64,000 nucleotides of DNA from the NCBI GenBank assembly GCA_036877525.1, contig JAZGTH010000074.1:6659501-6723500 (forward strand). Direction: 5' to 3'. This DNA is from Chromobotia macracanthus. Taxonomy: Eukaryota; Chordata; Actinopteri; Cypriniformes; Botiidae. The translations under genes were made by a program, and so were the position numbers. The notes beneath the pieces are model-generated. The model made no database searches and was not told the DNA's origin. It was given only the letters and a program-made list of their open reading frames with translations. The stretch's first letter is position 1, and each line of letters starts with the position of its first letter. Shown in pieces: positions 36,221 to 48,600 of the stretch.

Positions 36221-36967
36221 TTTAAGTTCAGCCACACGCACAACTAATAAATATGTTAATGGTTATTAAATGAAAAGTTGAATAATACGAATAATTGTAG
36301 ATAAACTTCATATTAAAATATCCACGCCCATTTTCTGACCTGTTGCTCGGGCTCTCCAGGCTCTGTTGTTCTTGTGAGGTCCATCGACTGTAGGGTAGGA
36401 CCCTTTAATTTGACATGGCTCTCAGCTAAATTGATAACAAAAAGTCAGCAAGTCATGAAATCCTTAGTTGGACGTCTGTGAAGGGGCAGCCCTTGAAAAA
36501 TTAATCCTCTGAAAGCAAAGTTAAACATTAATAAACATTAAAATAGAAAGTATTTATTTTTGTTGTTTATGCTGAGAAATCTGTGTGATACTTTACCTGG
36601 TGTGCTCGCCTGGACCACGAGATTCAATAGATCGTTTAAACTGGTTCATTTTTAAAGCAGTCAGATTGAAGCGGTAAACCTATAAACATTTTTCTGCCTA
36701 ATTAAAGAAATTATTGACATTGAAGTATGGCATGTTAATAGATATTTTCGTCATTATTAAAAGGTGTCAAAAAGTAGTCCTGCTATCTTGATTTTTAATT
36801 GCAAGCCCTGATCATTCATCAGTCATTACAGAAACAACTCAAATTAAAGTCACCATGAAATCAAAACATACTACTCCCTTCCAAAGGCAGTCTGCTGCGA
36901 GCTTTGAAACGCTTATAGGTGCAAGTGACTTGCTTAATGATTGTTATAATTAGGAACAATTAGTATC

Positions 36968-37062
36968 GTATGTTCGCGTAGTGGAGTGGTAAAGCATTGC
37001 GTTAGCAGAGCAAAAGCTCGTGGGTTCAATTCCCAAAAAACACATCTACTGACAAAACGTAT
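36968..37062 (+). mobile_element. tRNA-derived SINE (head region)
   Basis: The sequence runs from gttcgcgtagtggagtggtaa (A-box region) through gcgttagcagagcaaaagc to gggttcaattccc (B box) and then aacacatctactgacaaaac. That order is typical of cyprinid tRNA-headed SINEs. The CCA-less end and the trailing SINE body rule out a functional tRNA gene. Confidence 0.75.
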
Positions 37063-37473
37063 AACTTAATATTTAAACAGGTTCAAGAAAACGGTTATTT
37101 GGTGAGGGAAGCTATTTCATCAAAACAGCCACCAGAGGGTAGCAGATTGCATCCTTAAACCTGTGTGCTAATACGTTTTATGTATATTCACTTTGGTCAT
37201 ATCTTTGCTGGTCTATTCAAAAAACAGTACTTATGTGTTAAATTGTAGAAAGCAGTGTAGGTTTCAGTTAATTAAATGATGGGCACAATAGCAATCTGGT
37301 AACAAACTAAATGTTCATTAATAAACAAATGATAAACAAACTGGCTACGTTTCAGAGCAACGCATGTACATTTCAAACATTTTGATGTCTTCTGTTGTCT
37401 GCTATTCCTTAATATCTACAGTATACCCGGAATTAAATGATATCGGACCGCTCTACCGGGCTTTCTTAAGTGA

Positions 37474-37477
<4 letters not shown>

Positions 37478-37533
<56 letters not shown>

Positions 37534-37540
37534 ATATAAT
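37478..37540. repeat. (TA)n microsatellite
   Basis: About 30 TA units with one interruption, followed by an A/T homopolymer-rich stretch to about 37,585. Confidence 0.9.
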
Positions 37541-37929
37541 ATATAATAAAAAAAAAAAATCTATTTTATTTTTTTTAAAAAAAAAAACATGTAAAACATA
37601 ACTAAATGTATAATCATGTTACTGTAAATCCTATAATCAAAAAATAATGAAAAGTTTATGTCAGGAAAATTATCATATTTATATTCAAAATTCTTTAACA
37701 CTATGTTGCAGGATCATATACACCCTTAACTAACAAAGCAAATAATGGGGTGGAGAAATTATGTACTCGCCCTACATTTTTCTCAAATTAGTTCCTCACG
37801 CACAACTATTATAGTAATACTACAGAACAGCCCACTGTATTGGGGGCGTGTTCTCTTTAGACTCCATGATTTTGATTGGTTATTCCACCGTGGCGTCATT
37901 GAAAGGAGTCAGTCTGTTAGTCTCGACTG

Positions 37930-38036
37930 CCAAATAGAGCACTAGAGAGGATAAGTGTCTTGTTCTGTCCGCTTTGGCAATTCATGGGGTTTTAAATTTC
38001 TCACGAGAGCAGAGATCCACCCTGGGGGTCAGTGAG
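37930..38036 (+). promoter_or_regulatory. Putative pals2 promoter and first untranslated exon
   Basis: The stretch ends CAGTGAG|GTAAGT, a strong donor at 38,037. It lies in a region of higher GC content after AT-rich DNA, in the right orientation about 4.6 kb before the first coding exon. The start of transcription cannot be placed, and the exon is inferred only from the donor and context. Confidence 0.4.
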
Positions 38037-40111
38037 GTAAGTCACAGTGGACTGGATATCTTTTGATTGTAAGTGCGGGTGTTTGTGTGAGCTGTGCAGG
38101 TCATTAAAGGGTCTACACGTGCCTGTCTGTACAGCTGTCTCACACTGGGGACACTTTTGATTGGAGTGCTAACCAGCTATATCCAGTTAGCCGTGTAACA
38201 AGCAGCTGATTGGTGCTAAGCGCTTCGTGCCTACGCTGTTACAGCTAACTGTTGCAGGCAGTCCGAATCATGAATTAAAGAACATCGACAATTGAACTCC
38301 TTATAACACCTTTATATGGGGTGAAATCATTACTACTTGCGTGTTAAAGTGTTGTAGCACAGCGCGAGCAATGTGCTCAGTGAGTCCCACGCGCAAATTG
38401 AATGGGCCGCGCGTGCGCTGGTGTTGCCATCGTAAAAATATACGATAGTTATATTACTGTACGTACACTCGTCCAGCATGTCTAAAACATAGCAACATGG
38501 CATTTTATGATCACTTAAAGAACAGTTGTTTTCCTTTCCACTAGTTTCCATGTACGCATTAACGAGTTGCATACAACGAGAGCACAAAACCTATTTATGT
38601 TATATTTATATAACGTATTTACAACACAAAATGTAACTATGTAACTGTAGTCTATTTGTTTCCTAGTTGTCAAATATGCCAGTTGTCTTTATTGTCGCGG
38701 CATTTACAATATCTGTGGGGAAACCTCAAAAGAGACCTCGACAGTCATTCGCACTAAACAGCAATAATATGTGTAAAATGACAACAGTATTGTTGAATGT
38801 TTAAGGTCTGTTTGTGTGTTACATTGCTTGTTATATTAACAATGTAAGAGTATAATAACACGCAATTATAATTTATGCTGTGTTTGGATGGGCTCTGATT
38901 CATTGTCATTGTCATGCTATTCTCTTTATTGTCTGCTGTAAAGTTCAGTGCAACTCGTATGTTTTATTGAGTTTTCAGCCTCACAAGTAATGGTTATTAT
39001 GGTTAATAAGGTTGTTTTTACAAATTATTTAATCTTTGTCAAGATGAGCCTCAGTGCATTCACAAGCATGTGGGGCCATGGAGAATTGTAGCACTTGTTC
39101 AAGCACAAGTCAGTGGTGATACTTGTAATTTTCTTCTGCTGTTTAAAGTTTCTATGCTTTTGAATTTGTGTGTTTTAAAAAGGTAACAATTGATAGATGG
39201 TAGATTTCACTAGAAGATTTAATGTTGTATTTAAACCACTAAGTGTATGCCTGACTTAAAGGATTACATTTTTAAAATTTAGAATGAAGGTCATTTCATT
39301 ACAATATTTAGTTGAAGACTTTATTTGGTACAATACCCTCGAAATATTGAGACAGTGCAGAATGTCATATTTTGTTGATTGGCTGTTTCAACACAAATGT
39401 TTTGCCAATTTAGAAAACACTATAGAGTTTTATTTCTCTATTTAATGTCAGCTCAAATATTGGGTTTATTGGCTTATTACAATTGGCTCATCAGTCATCA
39501 GCTGTGTCCTGTTGCATTATTTGTTCATACATTAAAATCTGGAAATGTGTAGCATCAGTTCTGTCCATTGCATTACAGTCTGAGTTTTGTGTTCGGAGAG
39601 AACACACACAAGCCAATATGAAGAAGATTTGTTGACTTCACAGCCTATGAATGTTTTGTTCAAATGATTTAACTAATACTCATAATGGGAGTGTAACACC
39701 TGGACTCCCCTATATTTTCTAAGGTTATTACTTAAAAAGTCATACACCAAGTTTTGTTATTAATAAAAAACAACCGAACTATAATAACCAAACTATATCC
39801 TGCCTGTATTTGTCAACTTGTCTTAGCTAATACATAGCCATGTTTGTAGTTACAGCTTAAGCAAACATTTCATGTTATTTTGTTTGGTTTTGTTTTGATG
39901 TATAGCATTACATAATGTAAGCTTTTTTTTGTTACATGTTCTTTCACTTGGAAACACCTTGGCCTAGTTATGCTCTCCCCAGCCTTTTGCCTCCAGCTAT
40001 CAGAGTGAACATACTCTTTAGAACCAAACTGAGCAACTGCACAATTTTCTGTATGTTTCACAGAAAATCACAAAGCAGAGACACGTCAGCACCTGATAAC
40101 CCTTCTCTGTA

Positions 40112-40205
40112 TGTTCCTGTAGCTCAGTTTGTAGAGTATGGCCCTGGCAACGGCAACATCATGGGTTCAATTCCCAAGGAACACACAATCTTATCAAACG
40201 TATAG
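40112..40205 (+). mobile_element. tRNA-derived SINE (head region)
   Basis: It starts gttcctgtagctcagtttgtag (A box) and continues to catgggttcaattcccaagg (B box), aacacac and acgtatagcttgaa. It belongs to the same family as the copies at 10,441 and 36,968 and lies in the first intron region of pals2. Confidence 0.8.
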
Positions 40206-40741
40206 CTTGAAAATGCGGTAAATAAATTATTAGTGTACAGTAGGTTGTGTGGAAATAATTAAACTTGAATGAGTTCCTGTAAAATGTCGTTTTTATCCAT
40301 ATTGCACTTCTGATGAATGAATTATTTGTTTTTGTTTGATAGCACCTGAAATCTGACTTTGATTTATTAGCTTTTGATCTTGTAATAGCTCCCAGTGAGA
40401 TTTAACTACTTTGTTAATTTTTATTCTGTATATTCACATGTTATAACAGTGTAGTCACTACAATGCCTTATAACACAAATCATGATTATCAAATTTTGCT
40501 GTGTGTCTTTGAAGCATTTGTGATTTTTTTCCTCTCATAAAATTTCCTTCTGGTTTTTAAAAGGTCTGCTTTTAAAACAGTGCCGGATATTTTTAAAGCA
40601 GTGGAAACAACATCATCCTTCATCAAGTGGAAGTGTTTTTATTTACAGTTTGCTTTGCATAGCCAGTGTTCTAGGCATTTCTTTGAAAGAAAACTTGCTT
40701 ACTATGTACACACTACTTACAGGTGGACTGTGTAGTTGTGG

Positions 40742-41033
40742 ATGCTTTAAGTGAAGTAAAGAGACATGCAGGCCAAGTATGGTAAGCCATACTTGGAATT
40801 TGTCCTGCATTTAACCCATCCAGTTAGTGCACACATTGGAGTAGTGAGTTGAGAACGCACACTGCAAACCCACACACATCGTGAACGCGTGGAGCAGTGG
40901 ACAGCATTGTGGCACCAATGGAGAAATTGGGAGTAATGTGCCTTGCATCACAGTTGTTTCCTGTCGGCTTTGGGGATTGAACCTGCAACCTTCTAGTTAC
41001 AAGTCTGCCTCTCAAACCAGTAGCCCACAACTG
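40742..41033 (-). mobile_element. V-SINE-like element, minus orientation
   Basis: On the plus strand it carries ggccaagtatggtaagccat, tttgtcctgcatttaaccca, ggagcagtggacagc and ggggattgaacctgcaacct. The right end is the reverse of a tRNA-like head (A box and B box on the minus strand). This matches the arrangement I know for a widespread fish SINE whose head and conserved core read in that order. Confidence 0.7.
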
Positions 41034-41098
41034 TCCATAAATTTTGCTTTAATAGGTTATAGTCACTCTTTTGAAAAATTCTAACCTCTCCCTCACAG

Positions 41099-41168
41099 GT
41101 TCTGCTGTCTCCATGAGCTCCAAATGAGAGAAGAGTGAGCAGAAATTCTGTGAACCTTCGTTTTGCAG
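41099..41168 (+). other. Possible second untranslated exon of pals2
   Basis: A 70-nt block between a good acceptor (ccctcacag) and a good donor (TTTGCAG|GTGAGT). It contains short upstream ATGs but no frame joining to the coding start. Only the splice signals support it. Confidence 0.35.
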
Positions 41169-42630
41169 GTGAGTTATATATAGGCTGTATCTGTAGAACC
41201 ACTCCCTGTATTGTTCATTTTCAGAGCAAACAGGCACACCCGACTTCATTCAAATATATAAATTCTGTCAGGACAGAAATACTATGTAAATGTACTATGT
41301 TTTGCCGTTGTGTAATTTGGGTCTGTTTGAAAAATGAATAGTCATAAATTTACATATTATATTTAAATTTTAAAAGCAAATGTGTCGCCAGTTACTGAAT
41401 ATTGTGTCTCATGTATCTAGGCAATGTATTTGGGGATTCTTGAAAATGTTGGTTCAGGGTCTTACCAGGAGCTTAAATAAGACATTTCCAAGTCTAAAAG
41501 TTAGAAATAAGGAGATTTTGCCTCCTTGTAAATTAGGTTTTTATGTGCATAATTATGCATGAAATAAATTAAAGCTGTACTCAATTGTGTGGGTGCTAGT
41601 GTATGAATGCCTAACTGATGGAATAATGTTTCAAAAAGAAACCATATGAAAACTGCTTTAGACAGTGTTTTCAAATGTATTATTATTGTGACTGCATGTT
41701 TTTATGACCTTATGGTAATTGATGGGATAAAGAAATGTTTGGGTTGATGGATAATATATGAAATGCGTTTGTCACGCCACATTACCATTGACATGAATTA
41801 GAGAAATTTAATTCCAATGTTTGAGTAAAATTAGGCACAATTTGGAAAAATTTTACACTTCTAAAATGTACACTTCATTCCACATTTTTTGTTGGGTTTT
41901 ACAACAGATACTATGATTACATTTTACAAGGTGTATGCAAATGCACACCTTCTAGAATTGTGGTGTTTGTGAAAGATTCCTGGAGTAACAGTGTAAATGT
42001 ATCCAGGTTTAGTTTGCAGAATATCTTGGAATGTATATCTGCAGGTCTCTTCTTTGATCCTATGTGTAAAGTTCCTGTCTGTATCATCTCACTCATAGTC
42101 CAAACCAAAGGGTGTGTGGCAGTAATACCAGGATTTCAAAGATAACAAAAGACTTGAAATGAATGATTCAAAATGCACTTACTGACAAAGCTTGGTCACA
42201 GTCTTTCTGGCTTGTGTCTTTAATGGTGACCATTTTTGCTTCCCTGTGGGAATCTGCAGCAGCATGGCAAATAATATGTATAAACAAATTTTTCATATTG
42301 AACCTGAGAATAATATATTGAATATAAATAGTCAATGGGTCTTCGTTAGTGTCTTCCCTGCTGACTGCAAGCAAATACCTCTGTATAATTCATGAACAAA
42401 TCTCTGATTGAAGCAGTTCTTTTAAAACAATCAGTCAAACAGATGTGTTTGAGTGCTAATGTCAAAATAGCAAAGAACAATATTTGGCATCCTTGACACT
42501 CAGAGTATAAAGAAAACATTTTGATGTACTGTGTCTTTTTGTTTCTTCTTTTCCTCCAGGTGAATGGTTCTTGTTGCTATCGAAGGCAAATTTAGTTTTA
42601 GCTTTGTGTTCACCCTGCGATATAGGTATA

Positions 42631-45600
42631 ATGACAGTTGCCAATGCCAAGTCTGGGACAGGTAAGCACCCTGGAGCCTCTTACAAGTTTATAGGATGCT
42701 ATATTCCTGCAGTATCCACTGAGATGAGCTATGGCTTTGCATTGTAATTGCCTGAACAATGACAGATATGTATTGGTGCTTTAAGGAATATAATGTCAAA
42801 CTTCAGCTTTTAAAAAAAGATTTGTGATATTTCTAAAGAAACTTTTGACTTAAGATGTGGGTGTGGTCTCCATGGAAATGCATCCTGTTTAGACTATGCA
42901 AATCCTCAGTTATGTGGAGAGCAGTTGGTTTAATTAGTATTGCTTTTAAGCAAGATTGGCAGTGGTGGGTGAAATAATATGAAGTTGTTTTTAAGTATCT
43001 TGTAGATTTTGCCACAGTTCTTATGGATTTTAGCCTTTCTATTTCTTCCCATACCTCATGCCATTGAGTATTGTGCAAGACTTACTTAATATGCATTTAC
43101 AACTTGTTAGTGGTTGAAGTTACCACTTTAGTGAGCCTGAGGTCTCTAAAGTTCTCTCCAGTTATCCCACTACCTTCTCCCTTGACCCAGTCCCCTCCCA
43201 CCTCCAACAGGCCATATTGAGCACACACAACTTCCTTTACACACATCAACTCATCCCTTCTTACTGGCATTTTCCCCACTGCATTTAAGCAGGCCCAAGT
43301 TACTCTGCCACTAAAAAAAACCCCACACCGAACCCCTCTTGCTGACAACTAAAGACCCGCCTTACTCCTCCCATTCATAGTGAAAACACTTGAACAAACT
43401 GTTTTCAACCAGATGTAATTTTTATCTCTTTCAGAACAACCTACTTGGCTACAAGCAGTCAGGCTTCAGGAGCAACCACTACACAGAGACAGCGCTGTTG
43501 GTCTCTGAGGGGAGCAAAGGCGGAGTCCAAATCCTTTGTCTTTATTCCCTGTCTTATTCTCAAGAATCCTCCTAGCAACCCTCTCTTTGCTTGAGATCAC
43601 AGGAACTGCACTCTGTTGGTTTCAGTCCTACCGCAGATATTTGGTGAGCTGTAGGTGAGCTGTCCAATTCGCATTACATGGTTACTGGGCTCCCTCAAGG
43701 ATCAGTGCTTGAACCACTACACTTCTTCATTTACACTACATTATTTGGTCCTATTATACAGGTACATGATTTCTCATATCACTGCTATGGTGATAACACT
43801 CATCTTTATCTCTCTTCAACCGGATGATACTGTTGCATGCATCACAGCCTGTCTGGAAGACATTTCAGCTTGGATGAGAAAACACCACGTACAGCTCAAC
43901 CTAGCTAAGACAGAACTTCTTGTCTTTCCAGCCCACCCTACAGCTCTGCACAATCATAATACCAACAAGAACAGCCAGAAAATTTCTCTTTGATGACCAA
44001 CTGACATTTTCTGATTACATTGCTAAGACAACACGTTTGTGTAGATTTGCGCTGTACAACATCAGGAAAATCAGACCTTATCTGCTAGCCGGTCTTCCAA
44101 CACGTGCAATTAGACCACTACAAATCATTCAGAATGGACCAGCTCGACTTATCTACCAGGAGCCCAAAAGAGCAAATGTCATACCTCTCCTCGTCTATCT
44201 TCACTGGCTAACAGTGGCTGCACGCATCAAAAGTCATTACTGCTTGAAAATAAAATGACCACTGGCTCTGCACCACCATACCTTCATGCACTCCTACTCA
44301 TCTGCACTCTGTTCAGAACCCAGCGGTCAGTGAATGAGCAATGCCTTGAGGTACCAAAGGGCACACAATCATTCTCCTGCTCATTCACCTTCACAATTGG
44401 AATGATCTTCCAAACTCTGTTCTGTCAGCTGCACTTTATAACTTTGTACAGCACTTTTCATGTTATTGCCTCCTTATGATATATCGCTTCATTGTTTTCC
44501 TCACCTTGTAGGTCGCTTTGGATAAAAATGTCTGCTACATGCCTAAATGTAAATGCAAAAGTTGACAACTTTGTTTTTTGGTAGTTCAAGAAACCTCTAA
44601 AAACAATACTTTCTTGTGCTTTATTAATTACACACCATACAAGTCAATAAGGGGATAGCAAGCATATCTGCAGTTTTGTGTATAGATTAATGCACTACAT
44701 GCAGTACACACAATCTTTTTTGAACCTCCCTAACTCTATTTGGAATTTACATTACAATATCATGAATGCTGAACTTGTTTATTCCTAATTTGTTTCATTG
44801 GTAAATGCTGACTTTTGTATGTATGTTAACTTTTATTTTTGATGTATTTAATGTGATGTTATGTGTCACCTCCAGCCATGCAGCAGATCCTGGATAACCT
44901 CAAGGAACTGCCCCCTTCTACTGGAGCCAAAGACATCGACCTTATCTTCCTCCGTGGCATAATGGAAAGCCCTATAGTCCGGTCCTTAGCTAAGGTACTA
45001 GCTAACTGCCCATTTGTCTTTCTGTTTGTACTTTCACTCAGCAACAAAGTACAACTATGACAGATATATGATTAAAGAGGACATATGAAATATTAGGTTA
45101 AATAATGATTCTAAGGCATTATTACTATTGCAGGTAAAAGTGAGGTTTCATCTTTGAGATAATAGTCACAAAACTATGTTCATATGTCTCGCAGCCTGTG
45201 CACATACATTTTTGAGCTGTTTGCTGTGTCACAGGTCAACAGAATGTGATGTACAGAAGGCCTCTTTTTCTTTATATAGCAGTGTGAAATAGTTCGGGTA
45301 GTGCGATATGCTGGTTGAGCTTCACCTTTTTTGAAAAGGAACTAACACTACTGTGAGAAACATACAGTGAGTTCCTGTAGATTTGTTGGTTTTATAATAA
45401 GAAATAGTCCATAATATTAACCACATACCCTGACCATTTCATACAAGACATTAGTTTTTTATGATTATTAGTTTGAAATTTTGCAATTATTTGTTTTAAT
45501 TCCTTCTGAAGCACACCTGGTAGTTTATCCATTTTAAATGCACTGAGGAAACCTAAACATAATCCATTAATCTTTCTCCCGGTTAAGTTACTTAAGCTGT

Positions 45601-48600
45601 TTTGGCCCCGCCCACTGTTCCAGGCTCACGAGCGATTGGAGGATGTTAAGCTGGAAGCGGTGAGGAGTAATAACGTGGAGCTAGTGAGTGAGATCATTTC
45701 TGATATGAGCAGTCTGATAATCCACGATGAGAGCGCAGCAGAACTCTGTAAGATACTTAAGGAGCCGCACTTCCAGGTACCAGATTTCTGTTTTTCTCAT
45801 GAGCTTAACTTGACTCAGTAAAAACAAAACAAAAACTAAGATGATTCAGATAATGAATACTAATTCATTTGTCATCAGTGTTTGTATATTTAGATTATTT
45901 ACATCTGCACAAACACACAACAGACAAAATCTGAGGTCATTTGTCCTCATGGTTTTCAAGGATATAAAATTCAGCATATTTTTGATAATATTGTGTTCTC
46001 CAAGAATCAGGTAAGGTTTTATTTCTCACATAATTTGCCTTAATAACAAATGCTTTCAGTGCACAGAAATTCAACAACAAAAATATAGTAAAAATAAGAT
46101 GAATATAGAAATAGGTAAAAGTAATGCCAAATATTTATATAAAAACACAGACATAACTTTTCTGCAGTATTTGGTATTTGTAAAAAATAATAAACAACAG
46201 CAAAAACACATTCCTTTAGTTCTCCATAAACGCTGAATTTTACTTAATTCTCATTTTCAGTCCCTGTTAGAAGCTCATGACAAAGTGGCCTCCAAGTCAT
46301 ATGAAGCTCCTCCAACCAGCACCACCTCCTCCACCAGCATGGTCAGCTCGTCCCTCTTGCCAGCTGATACCGTCCGCATGATCAGCATCCAGAAGAAATC
46401 TGGAGAGCCTCTGGTGAGTAACACATGTTCTCCATTTCACAGGAGGAGATGTTACTGTCAGATCTGGATTGTGTTAGACTAGACATAAACCAAGCTTTCA
46501 GATCCAGGTAGTATGAAATCATTTTTGGTTTTTGTCTTTAAAAAGACTATGCTTTTATTAAAAAGATCTAAGCTTGAGTGTCATTTAATTGCAGCAAATA
46601 AAGGGTGTATTTTATATCTGTTATATCTTGTATTTTATAACAGTCACCTTTGGTAGAAATGTAGTTGAATATGAGTGGATGAGCTTTGAATATCGAGTAG
46701 AGTGTGTGTGTGTGTGCTGATATTGCTGAGATTTATGGTGTAGTCTCTTTTAGGGTGTTACATTCCGGGTGGAGGAGGGCAACCTTGTCATTGCGCGCAT
46801 CATGCATGGCAGCATGATTGACAGGCAGGGGATGCTACACGCAGGTGATGTCATCCGGGAGGTGAACGGCCGAGATGTGAGCAAGGACCCCATGGCGCTG
46901 CAGCACATGTTGAGAGACTGCAACGGAAGCGTTACCCTAAAAATTCTACCCAGCTACAGGGACACACCTCCACTGGCACAGGTAAGCAAAGATAAGGCCC
47001 TTTTACATCGAGTTCAGTAAAACCATATGACACAAAAATGTTGCATATTAACATACAAAGATTGTTTTGTCACCACGTAGTTAATTGCTTAATTTTATAA
47101 TACAACAGGTACAAAAGATGATCATACAATGAATTCTATTTTAAGAGGTGGCGATTTTGTGTAAATTTGTAATTTATTTGAATTCGCACTGACAACTCAA
47201 ATGCTTGCATGTCCCTATTTCACTCTTCTCTTAGTCGTATAACACCTCAAGTGCCCCCTCGCCCCTCATTCACCCTCCTATCTGCCCTAAAACATTTACC
47301 TGAAAATCGTTCTGCCAAATACACTGTATGCAATGTTGTAACATTTAAATGATCCTTTATTTTATTAATATATTCATTATGAATGTTTTAATTAAATTTA
47401 AAAAAATAGGAACTAACAGTAATAAGATACCTTGATGATATGAAGTAACATATACAAAAGTTTTAAAAATGTTGAATTTATGTATAAAAAATCCTTACAA
47501 ATTCAGGTTACCACAGTGTCTGCTCTGATGCAACCTTTCTTTTCTTAGATTAGATTTAAATCTGAACAATTATGCAGCAAAATATAATACAGAAACAGAA
47601 CAAAGGTAAGCATGAGATCACGTTTGATCCATCCAAATTAGACAAGCTGAGCAAGATTGTATTACCCAGAGTTCATTTGTTCAACCAGCACGATTTAATG
47701 AATACAGGATGAACTGCTAATACCTCTTCACACTTACTACCCTATTAACGAGCTGAGAGTACAAAGCTTAGTTTATCCAGCACTGTAAATGGGCCCATGT
47801 CCCTTTGTCCTGACTTTAGTTCTATGTAAAACACCCCAAGGGGATTGTGGGACAGTGCAGTTCTGTGTCCTGAACAGGGTCGTGTAGTGGATCTGTGACC
47901 TGATTTTGCCCTTCAGAAGCTGAAGGGAGAGACCTGCCCTCTGGGTGACTCAGAATGCCACCAGGCTGAAAATGAGCATAGTTATCCCTATTAATAACAC
48001 AACCGGCACTAAGTAGGGCAGATGGGAGGAGTCAGGCACACACATACACCCTTATTTTGTGCTCTAAGGAGATCTGGGCATAGAGAGAACTAGATCCTGG
48101 AGGTTTCTCCCAGAAAAGCTTTTGCTTTTAAAAGGTCAATATCCATTTTTTGAAAATTTTATTTTTTCTCTGAGATGCAGTTACAATGTTTGTGAAGTAT
48201 TTAAAGCCAACTCAAGTCATAATTTAGTTTTTCATGACCAATCTGTATACTTTCTACCTCTGACCCTCAAAATTAAACTGCTGTGTAAATGTGGGCAGCT
48301 TGTGCTGATACGTTTATCTGCATGACATCAACACATATTCTCAGAAATTGTTTTTGCAGCATATTTTTACATGTATACAGATCTATAGATCTTAATACAG
48401 GTCTAATGTATATTTACTGGTTCAAATCTGAACATATTTAAGTCTCCAAACAATAGTGCAACCCATCAGCCCAGCACCATTTTCACACTTCCTGATAGCA
48501 GACTTGCCTTTAACCCACTTTTCTTCAATAAATATGTACGAAGGGGAAAAAGTCCTTGCACAGAGGGCAAATAATGTTGGAGAGGGTTTACTGTGCCTCA

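Larger units (their letters stand above)
32655..36649 (-). pseudogene. Inverted, decayed copy of the 10-exon gene
   Basis: Read on the minus strand, recognisable exons are 1 (36649-36597, MNQFKRSIE, same 53-nt length), 2 (36508-36468, 41 nt), 3 (36425-36340, 86 nt), the start of 4 (near 33,525), 7 (33411-33338, 74 nt), 8 (33040-32905) and 9 (32717 to about 32,655). The lesions are clear. The exon 2 donor is CT instead of GT. A deletion joins early exon 4 to intron 6. Exon 7 has an in-frame TGA at 33,343-33,341 where the intact gene has CGA. Exon 10 and its poly(A) signal are missing, and the promoter palindrome and CRE are deleted. A 2.6-kb element sits between exons 3 and 4. Exon 8 stays open, one codon shorter. 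It could still be transcribed, but not into the full protein. Confidence 0.85.
27550..36872. repeat. Large inverted duplication (diverged palindrome)
   Basis: The left arm is about 27,550-31,665 and the right arm about 31,865-36,872, with a spacer of about 200 bp. Matching pairs read in opposite orientation: 27,550-27,640 with 36,770-36,872 (promoter flank), exon 1 27,889-27,941 with 36,649-36,597, exon 8 29,423-29,561 with 33,040-32,905, 30,575-30,690 with 32,375-32,510, and 31,440-31,660 with 31,870-32,095. Introns match as well as exons, so this is a genomic duplication and not retroposition. The arms differ by insertions and deletions, including an L2 end and a repeat tail only on the left, and a 2.6-kb element only on the right. 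Estimated by eye, arm identity is moderate, so the event is not recent. Confidence 0.9.

Noticed and set aside
40112..40185. tRNA-like sequence with A and B boxes
   Set aside because: Flanking sequence and the other copies at 10,441 and 36,968 show it is the head of a SINE. The acceptor stem does not close well.
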